In this document: positions 33,109 through 42,767 of the stretch, in pieces
How the letters are laid out: the number at the start of each line of letters is the position of its first letter
Position numbering within the stretch: position 1 is the stretch's first letter
Assembly (NCBI GenBank): GCA_947259075.1
Contig: CAMYKQ010000044.1
Location: forward strand, 1-42,890
Direction of reading: 5' to 3'
Origin: an uncultured Gammaproteobacteria bacterium
Lineage (GTDB): Bacteria > Pseudomonadota > Gammaproteobacteria > DRLM01
DNA: 42,890 nucleotides
Position numbers and translations under genes: made by a program
The notes under the pieces: generated by a model
Database searches by the model: none
Told to the model about the DNA's origin: nothing
What the model saw: the letters and a program-made list of their open reading frames with translations, nothing else

Positions 33109-34125
33109 TTACAACTCACGCCCCATAATCGCGGCGATGGCGCGCAGCTCGCCCATCAAAGCAGTGAGCTCTTCCGGGCTCAAGGCCTGATCGGCGTCGC
33201 ACCAGGCCTCCGAGGGACAGGGGTGCATTTCTATCAACAAACCATCGGCGCCCGCCGCCACCGCCGCGCGCGCCAGCGCCGGCACCATCCACGCCTTGCC
33301 GCCGGCATGGCTGGGATCGACGATCACCGGCATATGGGTCTCGCGCTTTAAGACGGGGATGGCGGTCACGTCGAGCATATTGCGGTAATAGGTCTCGAAA
33401 CTGCGCACGCCGCGCTCGCAGAAAATGATGTTGTGATTGCCACCCGCGGCGATATATTCCGCCGCCATCAGCCACTCGGATATCGTCGCCGACATGCCGC
33501 GCTTGAGGATCACCGGTTTCTGCACCTTGCCCACTTCCTTGAGCAGATCGAAGTTCTGCATATTGCGGGTGCCGATTTGAATCACGTCGACGTCGTGCTC
33601 CATAAACGTGTCGAGCATGCGCACGTCCATCAGCTCGGTGACGATGGGCAGATTATGTTTATCCGCCGCCCGGCGGAACATCTTCAAACCCTCGACGCCC
33701 ACGCCTTGAAAGGCGTAAGGACTGGTGCGCGGCTTGAAGGCGCCACCGCGCATTAAACGGCAGCCCGCCGCCGCCACCGAAGCGGCGGCCGAATCCATCT
33801 GCGGCTGGGTCTCCACCGAGCACGGCCCGCCTATCACTTGAATCTGTTTGCCGCCGAGCTTGATGCCGCGGATATCGACCACGGAGTCCTCGGGATGCGA
33901 GACGCGCGAGACGATCTTGTACGGCTTCATCACCCGCACCACGTTCTCCACGCCCGGCAACACCTCCAGCGCCTCGATGTCGATCTTACGCTCGTCACCG
34001 ATCGCGCCCACCACGGTGCGCTCGATGCCCTTCGACACATGGGAACCCATGCCCATGGCCTTCAACTTCTCCGACACCTGCTCAATCTGCGCGTCGGAAC
34101 TGCCCGCCTTCATAATGATAATCAT
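33109..34125 (-). CDS. aroF: 3-deoxy-7-phosphoheptulonate synthase (type I-beta)
   Basis: A 338-residue DAHP synthase that condenses PEP and erythrose-4-phosphate, the first step of the shikimate pathway. The N-terminal ~90 residues (MIIIMKAGSSDAQIEQV...) are the ferredoxin-like/ACT-like domain of the Thermotoga type. The barrel follows with VIGGPCSVE, MRGGAFKPRTSPYAFQG, VILKRGMSATISEWL, ERGVRSFETYYRNMLD and PVIVDPSHAGGK. The length matches that type (about 338). It lies between pheA and tyrA, where Pseudomonas has a hisC-like aminotransferase. The ACT-like domain suggests feedback control. Confidence 0.95.
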   Translation of the reverse strand: MIIIMKAGSSDAQIEQVSEKLKAMGMGSHVSKGIERTVVGAIGDERKIDIEALEVLPGVENVVRVMKPYKIVSRVSHPEDSVVDIRGIKLGGKQIQVIGGPCSVETQPQMDSAAASVAAAGCRLMRGGAFKPRTSPYAFQGVGVEGLKMFRRAADKHNLPIVTELMDVRMLDTFMEHDVDVIQIGTRNMQNFDLLKEVGKVQKPVILKRGMSATISEWLMAAEYIAAGGNHNIIFCERGVRSFETYYRNMLDVTAIPVLKRETHMPVIVDPSHAGGKAWMVPALARAAVAAGADGLLIEMHPCPSEAWCDADQALSPEELTALMGELRAIAAIMGREL

Positions 34126-34270
34126 CTTGCTTCCATCCTATTCACCACGTCCCGCGCAAACCGCGGAACATTACCACGCCCGATTCATCTCGTATTTACA
34201 CCACGGCAACCGTGCGCGCCGCGACCGTGGTCACATCGCCGCGCGCATAAGACGCGCAACGAGACGTCCA

Positions 34271-35350
34271 TCACAATACCGCGCGGGGATAAGACCCCAG
34301 CACCTTCAACATCGCCGCTTCCCCGCCCAGCGCCTTCAAGGCCTCGGTCACTTGCGGGTCATCGCAATGCCCCTCGATATCCACGAAGAACACATACTCC
34401 CACACCCCGCGCCGCGACGGCCGCGACTCGATGCGGGTCATGGAAATACCGTGCTGGGCAAAGGGCGCCAGCAAATGATACAAAGCCCCGGGACGGTTGG
34501 CCGCCGACACCAGCAGCGAAGTTTTATCGCGCCCGCTGCGCGCCGCCGCCTCGCGGCCGATCACCAAAAAGCGCGTGGTATTGTCCGGCTCGTCCTCGAT
34601 GTTGCTGGCCAGCACGCGCAATTGATAAATATCCGCCGCCTCGCGGCTGGCGATGGCCGCCGCGTCCGCCTCCGCGCCCACGCGGCGCGCCGCCTCGGCA
34701 TTACTGCTCAGCGCCACGCGCTCGACGCCGGCCAAATTTTCATCCAACCATTCGCGGCACTGCGCCAAGGCCTGTTGATGAGCATACACCCGCCGCAGCG
34801 CCGCCAAATTATCCGTCCGCGCCAAGAGATGATGATGTATCCGCAATTGCACTTCGCCGATGATCTTCAGCGGCGAATTGAGAAACATATCGAGGGTATG
34901 GGTCACCACGCCTTCGGAGGAATTTTCCACCGGCACCACGCCGTAGTGGCTGCTGCCCGCCTCGACATCGCGAAACACTTCGTCGATGACCGCGTGGCTC
35001 GCCGTGCTCACCGAATGGCCGAAATGCTTGAGCGCCGCCGCCTGCGTGAACGTGCCTTCGGGCCCGAGATAAGCGATGCGCATCGGCTGTTCGAGGGCGA
35101 GACAGGCGGACATGATCTCGCGGAATAAACGCGCCATCTCCTCGCCGCCGAGCGGACCGCGGTTACGCGCGATGACCTTGCGCAACACCTCGGCCTCGCG
35201 TTCGGGGCGGTAGAAGCTCGCCGCGGCGCCGCCGTTTTTTATTTCCGCCACGTCCTTGGCGCATTGAGCACGTGCATTGATCAAGTCCTGGATTTGATCG
35301 TCCAGCCCGTCGATGCGATCGCGTATCGCCTTGAGTTTATCTTCGCTCAT
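34271..35350 (-). CDS. pheA: Bifunctional chorismate mutase / prephenate dehydratase (P-protein)
   Basis: A 359-residue enzyme for phenylalanine synthesis. Residues 1-90 are the AroQ chorismate mutase (LKAIRDRIDGLDDQIQDLIN). The prephenate dehydratase domain follows (IAYLGPEGTFTQAAALKHFG near 93, and NTTRFLVIG with the catalytic Thr near 265). A C-terminal ACT domain has PGALYHLLAPFAQHGISMTR and ESRPSRRGVWEY, the phenylalanine-binding motifs, so feedback inhibition is expected. I use ATG 35350; a GTG one codon upstream is also in frame. Confidence 0.97.
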   Translation of the reverse strand: MSEDKLKAIRDRIDGLDDQIQDLINARAQCAKDVAEIKNGGAAASFYRPEREAEVLRKVIARNRGPLGGEEMARLFREIMSACLALEQPMRIAYLGPEGTFTQAAALKHFGHSVSTASHAVIDEVFRDVEAGSSHYGVVPVENSSEGVVTHTLDMFLNSPLKIIGEVQLRIHHHLLARTDNLAALRRVYAHQQALAQCREWLDENLAGVERVALSSNAEAARRVGAEADAAAIASREAADIYQLRVLASNIEDEPDNTTRFLVIGREAAARSGRDKTSLLVSAANRPGALYHLLAPFAQHGISMTRIESRPSRRGVWEYVFFVDIEGHCDDPQVTEALKALGGEAAMLKVLGSYPRAVL

Positions 35351-35407
35351 CACCCATTCACTCTGCGAAATGCTATTACCGTTCGCGGCATCCTGCCCGT
35401 CGGCGCG

Positions 35408-36574
35408 CTACATCACCCGCACCGACAGCACGCCAGCGATGGCCTTGATGCGCTGCAACACCGCCTCGGTCACCGGCTGATTGACGTCGGCGAGCGTGTA
35501 CGCCAGCTCACCTCGAGACTTGTTGAGCATGTCGATGATATTCAGCCCCGCGTCTGCCATGGCGGTCGATATTTGTCCGACCATATTAGGCACATTGGCG
35601 TTGGCGATGGCGACGCGGCAACCCTCGTTGCGCGGCATCACCACCTCGGGAAAATTCACCGAATTGGTGATATTGCCGTGTTCGAGAAATTCGCGCACTT
35701 GCTCCGCCACCATCACCGCGCAATTGTCCTCGGCCTCGTTCGTCGAGGCGCCGAGGTGCGGCAGCGCGATGACGCGCGGATGATTCTTCGACAAGCGCGT
35801 GGGGAAGTCGCACACATAGGCGTGCACCTTGCCGCTATTGAGCCCGTCCACCACCGCCTGCTCGTCGACGATGCCCTCGCGCGCGAAGTTGAGTATCGTC
35901 ACGCCCTGCTTCATGAAGACCAGCCGTTCACGGTTAATCATATGGCGCGTGGCATCGACCAAGGGCACATGAAAGGAAATCATGTCCACCTGCGCCAGCA
36001 GATCATCGAGACTGCGCGCCTGCTGCACATCGGACGACAAACGCCAGGCGCTCTGCACCGTAATTTGCGGATCATAACCCAAGACCTTCATGCCCAGTTT
36101 TTGCGCGGCGTTGGCGACCATCACGCCAATCGCGCCGAGGCCCACCACGCCCAAGGTGCGGCCGGGCAGCTCGAAACCCACGTAGTCCTTTTTGCCCGCC
36201 TCCACTTGTTTGCTCAGCGCCGCATCGTCGCCGCCCTCCAAACCGCGCGCGTAATCCCAGGACTGACAGATATTGCGCGCGGCGAGCAGCATGCCCGCCA
36301 CCACCAATTCCTTCACCGCGTTGGCGTTGGCGCCGGGGGCGTTGAACACGGGGATGCCGCGCTTGCTCATCTCATCGACGGGGATGTTGTTCACCCCCGC
36401 GCCGGCGCGGCCCACCGCCTTCAGACTGACCGGTATCTCCATGCCGTGCATCTTGAAGGAGCGCAGCAGAATCGCGTCGGGATTTTTTATCTCGGAGGCG
36501 ACTTCATAGTGATCGCGCGGCAGCCGTTCTAATCCGGCGACGGAGATATTATTCAGCGTGAGTATCTTGAACAT
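35408..36574 (-). CDS. serA: D-3-phosphoglycerate dehydrogenase
   Basis: A 388-residue NAD-dependent enzyme, the first step of serine synthesis. NAD-binding motif LGVVGLGAIGVMVANAA is near residue 148; catalytic residues are in NFAREGIVDE (Arg region) and LPHLGASTNEAEDN (His). The C-terminal ACT-type domain starts near 320 (RVAIANANVPNMVGQISTAM) and allows serine feedback. I use ATG 36574 with AAAGGAA six bases upstream; the extra 37 codons of the open frame have no family similarity. It lies between serC and pheA. Confidence 0.96.
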   Translation of the reverse strand: MFKILTLNNISVAGLERLPRDHYEVASEIKNPDAILLRSFKMHGMEIPVSLKAVGRAGAGVNNIPVDEMSKRGIPVFNAPGANANAVKELVVAGMLLAARNICQSWDYARGLEGGDDAALSKQVEAGKKDYVGFELPGRTLGVVGLGAIGVMVANAAQKLGMKVLGYDPQITVQSAWRLSSDVQQARSLDDLLAQVDMISFHVPLVDATRHMINRERLVFMKQGVTILNFAREGIVDEQAVVDGLNSGKVHAYVCDFPTRLSKNHPRVIALPHLGASTNEAEDNCAVMVAEQVREFLEHGNITNSVNFPEVVMPRNEGCRVAIANANVPNMVGQISTAMADAGLNIIDMLNKSRGELAYTLADVNQPVTEAVLQRIKAIAGVLSVRVM

Positions 36575-36648
36575 CCAATTCCTTTCAACGCTAGGCCGCA
36601 GAGCATGAAAAAATATAGCAACAAACCACACCACACTGATCTTCGTTC

Positions 36649-36666
36649 CTTCCTCCGGAGAGGAAG
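36649..36666. repeat. 7-bp perfect inverted repeat upstream of serA
   Basis: CTTCCTC-CGGA-GAGGAAG is a perfect stem-loop between serC and serA. It is about 40 bases from copy 3 of the GGGAGAGGG repeat and may be part of the same repetitive patch. No T-run. Confidence 0.45.
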
Positions 36667-36707
36667 ATTTGATGTGGGACATCAATCAAACGACTGGCGT
36701 TATCGAT

Positions 36708-36742
36708 CCCCTCACCCCAACCCTCTCCCTGAGGGAGAGGGT
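36708..36742 (-). repeat. CCCTCTCCC/GGGAGAGGG palindromic repeat, copy 3 (inverted)
   Basis: CCCTCACCCCAACCCTCTCC followed by CTGAGGGAGAGGGTG is the reverse complement of the pattern at 24253 and 24477. It lies in the 243-base serC-serA gap. The 9-base arms (CCCTCTCCC and GGGAGAGGG) are perfect. Confidence 0.8.
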
Positions 36743-36817
36743 GTTTTACCTCAGTCGTTAACGAACACTAAATTTACTTCTTTGCGCTTGTAACTTTGCG
36801 CTTTTAGCTGAGCGCGC

Positions 36818-37900
36818 TCAGCCATTGCGCCGCGCGAAGTCGCGCATGAAATCAACCAAGGTATCCACGCCCGCCTCGGGCATGGCGTTGTAAATACTGG
36901 CGCGCATGCCGCCCACTGAACGATGACCTTCCAGGGTTTTCAAGTTCGCTTTGGCGGCCTCGGCGAGGAAGGTTTTATCCAAGTCGGCGTTGGCGAGCGT
37001 GAAAGGCACATTCATCCACGAGCGCGCGCTTTTCTCCACCGGATTCTTGTAGAAGCCGGAGTTATCGATGGCGTCGTAAAGTTTTTGCGCCTTGCGTTGA
37101 TTGACCGCGGCCATGGCCTTCAAACCGCCTTGCTTCTTCACGTGTTGAAACACCAGTCCGGCGAGATACCAGCCGTAAGTGGGCGGGGTGTTGTACATGG
37201 AGCCGTTGTCGGCGTGGGTTTTGTAATCGAACATCACCGGCGTTTTGGCATCGGCGCCGCCGATCAGATCGTCACGCACGATCACCACCGTCAAACCGGC
37301 GGGGCCAATGTTTTTCTGTGCACCAGCATAGATGACGCCGAACTTAGTCACGTCGACGGGACGCGACAGCATGGTCGAGGACAAATCCGCCACCAGCGGC
37401 ACGTCACCGATCTGGGGCACCCAATGAAACTCCACGCCGCCGATGGTTTCGTTGGGCGTGTAATGCACATAGGCCGCGCTGGGATCGAGCTTCCATTCCG
37501 CTTGCGGCGGGATGCTGGTGAATTTCGTCGCCTCGCTGCTCGCCGCCACGTTCACCGCGCAGAAACGCTTGGCTTCGTCGATGGCCTTCTTCGACCACAT
37601 GCCGGTGTTGATGTAATCGGCGCCCTTTTTGCCGCGCAGCAGATTGAGCGGCACCATGGCGAACTGGGCGCTGGCGCCGCCTTGCAGGAACAGCACTTTG
37701 TAATTGGCGGGGATGGCCATCAGCTCGCGCAGATCGGCCTCGGCGCGCTCGGCGATACTCATGAATTCCTTGCCGCGATGGCTCATCTCCATCACTGACA
37801 TGCCGGAGCCGTTCCAGTCCAGCATTTCTTCACGCGCGTGTTGCAGCACCTCTTCCGGCAACACCGCCGGGCCCGCACTGAAATTATAGATCCGTGACAT
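36818..37900 (-). CDS. serC: Phosphoserine aminotransferase
   Basis: A 360-residue PLP enzyme of serine and pyridoxine synthesis (3-phosphohydroxypyruvate + glutamate to phosphoserine). Signatures: [15 protein letters not shown] at the N-terminus, [29 protein letters not shown], and [15 protein letters not shown], where the Lys binds PLP. The length equals E. coli SerC (362). AAGGGGG seven bases upstream supports the ATG at 37900; a TATAAT at 37917-37922 hints at a local promoter but lacks a good -35. Confidence 0.97.
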   Translation of the reverse strand: MSRIYNFSAGPAVLPEEVLQHAREEMLDWNGSGMSVMEMSHRGKEFMSIAERAEADLRELMAIPANYKVLFLQGGASAQFAMVPLNLLRGKKGADYINTGMWSKKAIDEAKRFCAVNVAASSEATKFTSIPPQAEWKLDPSAAYVHYTPNETIGGVEFHWVPQIGDVPLVADLSSTMLSRPVDVTKFGVIYAGAQKNIGPAGLTVVIVRDDLIGGADAKTPVMFDYKTHADNGSMYNTPPTYGWYLAGLVFQHVKKQGGLKAMAAVNQRKAQKLYDAIDNSGFYKNPVEKSARSWMNVPFTLANADLDKTFLAEAAKANLKTLEGHRSVGGMRASIYNAMPEAGVDTLVDFMRDFARRNG

Positions 37901-37988
37901 TGCGCCCCCTTAAAAAATTATAGTGACATCCGCTACACGCGGCTCACGGCCAGGTGGTCCGCGCGCGCCGCATTCATCTTTACCAATG

Positions 37989-38044
37989 CCCTCTCCGTCG
38001 GGGAGAAGCGGAGATGAGGCGAATGAAACAGCGCACCTCATCTC
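37989..38044. repeat. Degenerate palindromic repeat and 9-bp inverted repeat downstream of gyrA
   Basis: CCCTCTCC-GTCG-GGGAGAAG at 37989-38008 looks like a decayed copy of the GGGAGAGGG element. Just after it, GAGATGAGG (38011-38019) and CCTCATCTC (38036-38044) are perfect reverse complements with a 16-base loop. No T-run follows on the minus strand, so it is not a clear gyrA terminator. Confidence 0.5.
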
Positions 38045-38091
38045 TCCTTTTAGCCTTCTTTCCAGGGGAAAGGGCCATCAACAAGCCGCGA

Positions 38092-40704
38092 TCAAGACTC
38101 CAGGTCCGCGTCGCCTTCGCCAAGCGGCACTTCATCGGCTGCGCCGGTTTCATCTTCGCCAGTCTCGTCGCCGGTCAATTCCGGCTCGATGATGCGTTCG
38201 ATACCCACCAGCTTCTCTTCTTCACCGGTGGCGATCAGCGTCACGCCTTGGGTGTTGCGGCCCAGCACCGAGATGCCAGCGGCGCCGGTGCGGATCAAGG
38301 TACCGGCGTTGGTGATGAGCATGACTTCATCGTCTTCCGTCACCAAGGTCGCGCCCACCACGGCGCCGTTACGCTCGCTGGTTTGAATCGCGATCACCCC
38401 TTGACCACCACGGCCGTGCAGCGGGTATTCGCTCATCTCCGTGCGTTTGCCGTAGCCGTTCTCGGTGGCGGTGAGTACGGTCTGGCCTTCCTCGGCGATG
38501 ATGAGTGAAATCACCTTTTGCTCTTTGCCGAGCTTGATCCCGCGCACGCCGCGGGCGGTACGGCCCATGGGGCGCACATGCTCTTCCTTGAAGCGCACGA
38601 CTTTGCCGGCGCTGCTGAACAACAGCACATCGCGGCCGCCGTCGGTGATGGCCACGCCGACCAGATGATCGCTGTCACGCAATTCCACGGCGATGATGCC
38701 GCTGCTGCGCGGCCGGGAGAAATCCGTGAGCGGGGTCTTCTTCACCGTGCCGCTGGCGGTGGCCATGAAAATGAACTTGTCTTCTTCGTACTCGCGTATC
38801 GGCAGGATCGCGGTGATGCGTTCGCCCTCTTCCAGCGGCAATAAATTAACGATGGGCTTGCCGCGCGAGTTGCGGCTGGCCTGCGGCAATTCATAGACTT
38901 TTTTCCAGTACACCCGGCCGCGGTTGGAGAAGCACAAGATCGTGTCGTGGGTGCTGGCGATGAGCAGTTTGTCGATGAAATCCTCTTCCTTCACCGCCGT
39001 GGCGGACTTGCCGCGGCCGCCGCGTTTCTGCGTGCGGTATTCGGTGAGGGGCTGGGCCTTGGCATAACCGCCGTGCGACAAGGTGACCACCACGTCTTCC
39101 TCGGTGATCAAATCTTCCAGGCTCAGATCCTGATGGGTGAGCATGATCTCGGTCCGGCGCGCATCGCCATATTGGGTCTTGATCGCCAGCAGCTCTTCGC
39201 GGATCACTTGCATCAGGCGATCAGGGTTGCCGAGGATTTCCAGCAAGGCTTCGATCTTGACCAAGATCTCTTTGTACTCGTTGACGATCTTTTCTTGCTC
39301 CAGCCCGGTAAGGGTGTGCAGGCGCAGATCGAGAATGGCCTTGGCCTGGGCCTCGGACAAGCGGTAATTGTCATTGATGAGGCCGAACTCCGCGGTGAGA
39401 TTATCCGGCCGCGAGGCCGTGGCGCCCGCACGCGAGAGCATCTCTTTAACCAGACCCGCAGCCCAGTCCCGCGCCATCAAACCGTCCTTGGCCACCGCGG
39501 GATTCGGCGCGGCTTTAATCAAGGCGATGATGGGGTCGATGTTGGCCAGCGCGACGGCCAAGCCTTCCAATATATGCGCGCGCTCGCGGGCCTTGCGCAG
39601 ATCGAACACCGTGCGCCGCGTGACTACTTCGCGGCGATGGCGGATGAAGGCTTCGAGAATTTGTTTGAGGTTGAGCAGTTTCGGCTGACCATCAATCAGC
39701 GCGACCATATTGATGCCGAACACGCTCTGCATCGCGGTGTGCTGGTACAGATTATTCAGCACCACTTCGGGCATCTCGCCGCGGCGCAGCTCGATGAACA
39801 TGCGCATGCCGTCTTTGTCCGACTCGTCGCGCAGCTCGGTGATGCCTTCGAGACGCTTCTCTTTCACCAAGTCGGCGATCTTCTCCAGCAGATTGGCCTT
39901 GTTCACCTGATAGGGCAGCTCGGTGACGATGATGGACTGCCGTCCCTTGCTGTCTTCCTCGATATGGGTGCGGGCGCGCACATAAATGCGGCCGCGGCCG
40001 GTGTGATAGGCCTCATGGATGCCGCGCGCGCCATTGATGATGCCGGCGGTGGGAAAATCCGGGCCGGGTATATGCTTCATTAACCCGAGAATGTCGATGC
40101 CCGGCTCGTCGATGACCGCGAGGCAGCCGTCGATCACCTCGTTGAGATTGTGAGGCGGCACATTGGTGGCCAGGCCCACGGCGATGCCCGCCGCGCCGTT
40201 GATCAGCAGATTGGGTATCTTGGCGGGGAAGACGCTGGGTTCACGTTCCGATTCATCGTAGTTGAGGGTGAAATCGACGGTCTCTTTGTCGAGGTCGGCC
40301 AGCAGCTCGTGGGCGATGCGCGCCATGCGCACCTCGGTGTAACGCATCGCCGCCGGGGCGTCGCCGTCCACCGAGCCGAAATTGCCCTGGCCATCGACCA
40401 GCATATAGCGCAAGGAAAAAGGCTGGGCCATGCGCACGATGGTGTCATACACCGCCGAGTCGCCATGGGGGTGGTATTTACCGATGACGTCACCAACCAC
40501 GCGGGCGGATTTCTTGTAAGGCTTGTTCCAGTCGTTGCTCAACTCGCTCATGGCGTAGAGCACGCGCCGGTGCACCGGCTTGAGGCCGTCGCGGACATCG
40601 GGCAGGGCCCGGCCGACGATGACGCTCATGGCGTACTCCATATAGGAGGTCCGCATCTCGTCTTCGATATTGACGGACAGGACTTCTTTGGCGAATTCGG
40701 TCAT
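38092..40704 (-). CDS. gyrA: DNA gyrase subunit A
   Basis: An 870-residue type IIA topoisomerase subunit that cuts and rejoins DNA with GyrB to introduce negative supercoils. The catalytic Tyr is Y122 in AAMRYTE, with Arg121 before it. The quinolone-determining region is wild type at both main positions: Ser83 and Asp87 in [12 protein letters not shown]. The C-terminal beta-pinwheel contains the GyrA box variant [10 protein letters not shown] near residue 560. The last residues are very acidic. AAGGA lies nine bases before the ATG at 40704. Confidence 0.98.
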   Translation of the reverse strand: MTEFAKEVLSVNIEDEMRTSYMEYAMSVIVGRALPDVRDGLKPVHRRVLYAMSELSNDWNKPYKKSARVVGDVIGKYHPHGDSAVYDTIVRMAQPFSLRYMLVDGQGNFGSVDGDAPAAMRYTEVRMARIAHELLADLDKETVDFTLNYDESEREPSVFPAKIPNLLINGAAGIAVGLATNVPPHNLNEVIDGCLAVIDEPGIDILGLMKHIPGPDFPTAGIINGARGIHEAYHTGRGRIYVRARTHIEEDSKGRQSIIVTELPYQVNKANLLEKIADLVKEKRLEGITELRDESDKDGMRMFIELRRGEMPEVVLNNLYQHTAMQSVFGINMVALIDGQPKLLNLKQILEAFIRHRREVVTRRTVFDLRKARERAHILEGLAVALANIDPIIALIKAAPNPAVAKDGLMARDWAAGLVKEMLSRAGATASRPDNLTAEFGLINDNYRLSEAQAKAILDLRLHTLTGLEQEKIVNEYKEILVKIEALLEILGNPDRLMQVIREELLAIKTQYGDARRTEIMLTHQDLSLEDLITEEDVVVTLSHGGYAKAQPLTEYRTQKRGGRGKSATAVKEEDFIDKLLIASTHDTILCFSNRGRVYWKKVYELPQASRNSRGKPIVNLLPLEEGERITAILPIREYEEDKFIFMATASGTVKKTPLTDFSRPRSSGIIAVELRDSDHLVGVAITDGGRDVLLFSSAGKVVRFKEEHVRPMGRTARGVRGIKLGKEQKVISLIIAEEGQTVLTATENGYGKRTEMSEYPLHGRGGQGVIAIQTSERNGAVVGATLVTEDDEVMLITNAGTLIRTGAAGISVLGRNTQGVTLIATGEEEKLVGIERIIEPELTGDETGEDETGAADEVPLGEGDADLES

Positions 40705-40780
40705 GTGTGCAAAATTCCTTTCCAGGGGCTAGGCCGCCGCTGGCAACGCAACCGCAAGTAGCTTCTTGTACAAACGGGCA

Positions 40781-40789
40781 ATTCTAGCA
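40781..40789 (-). promoter_or_regulatory. Extended -10 promoter of gyrA
   Basis: On the minus strand TGC-TAGAAT is an extended -10 element (TGnTATAAT with one change in the hexamer), about 75 bases before the gyrA ATG. No good -35 hexamer is found at 16-18 bases upstream, which is usual for extended -10 promoters. Confidence 0.45.
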
Positions 40790-40983
40790 CAGGCGGCGGG
40801 CGCGTCGCAGCCTGGAAAAGCGGTTTGCACTTTAAGCCGGGGCTGACTCGTCAGGGACGAAAGGCAGAGGGGGAAAATCTTGCGAAGAATCTACGCCCAG
40901 CCCGGGAGGACATGGATTTAAAACAATTTTTCTCAGGGCCCGGCACCGGTAACCGTGCGGCAGCAAACAGCGTCAAGGCCTGC

Positions 40984-42741
40984 TTAATGCGCCAAGCCGG
41001 ACTCCCGTCTGATGTTGAGCGCGCCCGCGCCGATGAACAGCAGCAATACCTCCATCCACGACATCACCCCGCCGCCCGTTCGCGGCGGAGACTCGGCCTC
41101 CGCATTCGCGGACGAACCCTCCAGCGCGGTGGGCGCGGCGACGGCTTGAATACCCTCACCGCGCAGACTGAGCGCCCGCGCGTTCAAACGATGTCCCAAC
41201 TCCAGATCGGTCCAGTAGTCAATCTGCGCCGCGTGGAGTCCGGCCTGATCCGGCGCATAGGCGAGTTCGACGCTGCAGACTTCCCCTGGACTCAGGCGGG
41301 TATTGAGACACAAATCCTCCACCACTGAAAAATCCATCGGGATTGAATTCCCCGGCTCATTGCCCGCCCTCCCCGCGAAGCTCGGCTCTTTGATAGCCAG
41401 GCTGGTGATGGTGAAGGGCTCGGCATCGTTATTGGTAATCGTGAACATTGCGCGAGTGGAGTGGCCCACCGCCACCCCGCCAAAGTCGATGGCCACGGGG
41501 TTCACGATAATGTCCAACGCGACAGGCTCGCCCATGAAGGAGCCCAACACGCCAGCGCCCGGCCGCAAGGCAATGGGCTTATTGAAACTGAAAACCTTGA
41601 ACCCCTTTGGATTGACGTCCAAACGAACCAGCTCATTCGTCACCTGATTAACGATATAGAACCCCCCGATCCCCCACGTCATCCCCTCCACGCCGTGATC
41701 CACCTTTACGTGATAAGGCACGGTGAAATCCGCCGTATCCACCACGTGCAGCGAGGCGCAGACGGACAAGGGCGTATCAACAAGCACGTAGATATGATTC
41801 TCGTCATAGCGGGACAGCTGCAAGCCCTTGGGCAGACCGTCCAGGGTCAAAGTGGATTCCGGCTTTCGTTGCGTCACATCCAGGCGCAGCAAGGCCGTTC
41901 GCAGAGCCAAGGGATCTTGCAAGGTGATATATAAAGTCTGACCCGCATGATCGAAGGCCATGTCTTGCGCCTGAGTGTAGGAGGCATCGGCAAGCTGAAT
42001 CACGGCTTCGGTTTGACGCTCAGCGCCGATGATCGCCAGCGCGCCGTGGCGTCTATCGAGGGCGTAAATCTTGTCCTGCATAAACAGCACGGCGTGCGGC
42101 GAGATTTCCAGGGGAAGGGTAGCGATCCCCGCGCCACTCTTCGTGTCGATCACGCTCAAGGTGTTATCGGCTTCATTGGCGACATACAACTCGGTGCCGT
42201 CGCTGTTTAATGCCAGCCCAGCCGGATTTGCTCCCACCGCCAGCGTCTTGATCACGGTGGACTTCAGCGCATCGATCACCGAGACGCTCGCGCCACCTCG
42301 ATTGCTGACATAGGCATAACGCCCGTCTTGCGATATCACGACACCGTAAGGCGTGTCGCCGCTTGCCACCTCTTGCGCGACGATGGGGTGAACGTTCACA
42401 TTAAACGACATCACCGCGTCTGCCGTGACGTTCGGTATAAAAACAAACGGTCCCCGGCTATAAGTGGAAAATCCGAAGCCGGTCCCGGAGGACGGATAGG
42501 CCGTGCAACCGCCGGGGGACGGCGTAGAGGTGGGCGGATTGCCGTCGGTCACGAAGGTACTGTAGCGAGTCTCATCCTTTACTGGCAGCCGAACAAGCTC
42601 ACCCTGAGGCGCGGCTGGCGCAGCCGTAGGGCCGGGTATCTCATTAACCGTCCATTGATTGTAGTCCGGGGGCGGCCCAGCCCAAACCTGGCCCAGACCG
42701 AGACAGCACAATGCTGAAAAAAACAGTTTGAATCTGAACAT
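40984..42741 (-). CDS. Secreted YVTN beta-propeller / choice-of-anchor D protein with a GlyGly-CTERM-like tail
   Basis: A 585-residue exported protein of unknown role. A signal peptide (MFRFKLFFSALCCLGLGQVW, cleaved before GPPP) is followed by YVTN-type beta-propeller repeats at about 100-390: DGRYAYVSNRGGASVSVIDA and DGTELYVANEADNTLSVIDT. Next is an Ig-like choice-of-anchor D domain (VDFGGVAVG-type motif IDFGGVAVGHSTRAMFTITN, about 420-530). The C-terminus has TGGGVMSW, a hydrophobic segment and NIRR, which fits the GlyGly-CTERM pattern. I use ATG 42741 with GAGGG five bases upstream; an ATG five codons earlier is also in frame. Cysteines at several sites suggest disulphides. The gene stands alone, just downstream of an insertion sequence end. 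Confidence 0.82.
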   Translation of the reverse strand: MFRFKLFFSALCCLGLGQVWAGPPPDYNQWTVNEIPGPTAAPAAPQGELVRLPVKDETRYSTFVTDGNPPTSTPSPGGCTAYPSSGTGFGFSTYSRGPFVFIPNVTADAVMSFNVNVHPIVAQEVASGDTPYGVVISQDGRYAYVSNRGGASVSVIDALKSTVIKTLAVGANPAGLALNSDGTELYVANEADNTLSVIDTKSGAGIATLPLEISPHAVLFMQDKIYALDRRHGALAIIGAERQTEAVIQLADASYTQAQDMAFDHAGQTLYITLQDPLALRTALLRLDVTQRKPESTLTLDGLPKGLQLSRYDENHIYVLVDTPLSVCASLHVVDTADFTVPYHVKVDHGVEGMTWGIGGFYIVNQVTNELVRLDVNPKGFKVFSFNKPIALRPGAGVLGSFMGEPVALDIIVNPVAIDFGGVAVGHSTRAMFTITNNDAEPFTITSLAIKEPSFAGRAGNEPGNSIPMDFSVVEDLCLNTRLSPGEVCSVELAYAPDQAGLHAAQIDYWTDLELGHRLNARALSLRGEGIQAVAAPTALEGSSANAEAESPPRTGGGVMSWMEVLLLFIGAGALNIRRESGLAH

Positions 42742-42767
42742 GCCACCCTCACGCATTTATTATTTTT

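Noticed and set aside
38059-38083. Hairpin with CTTTCC/GGAAAG after gyrA as an intrinsic terminator
   Set aside because: The stem is only six pairs and is followed by AAGG rather than T residues.
40847-40854. Hammerhead-ribozyme-like core CTGACGAG on the minus strand upstream of gyrA
   Set aside because: The required GAAA after stem II is absent and no flanking stems form, so it is a chance match.
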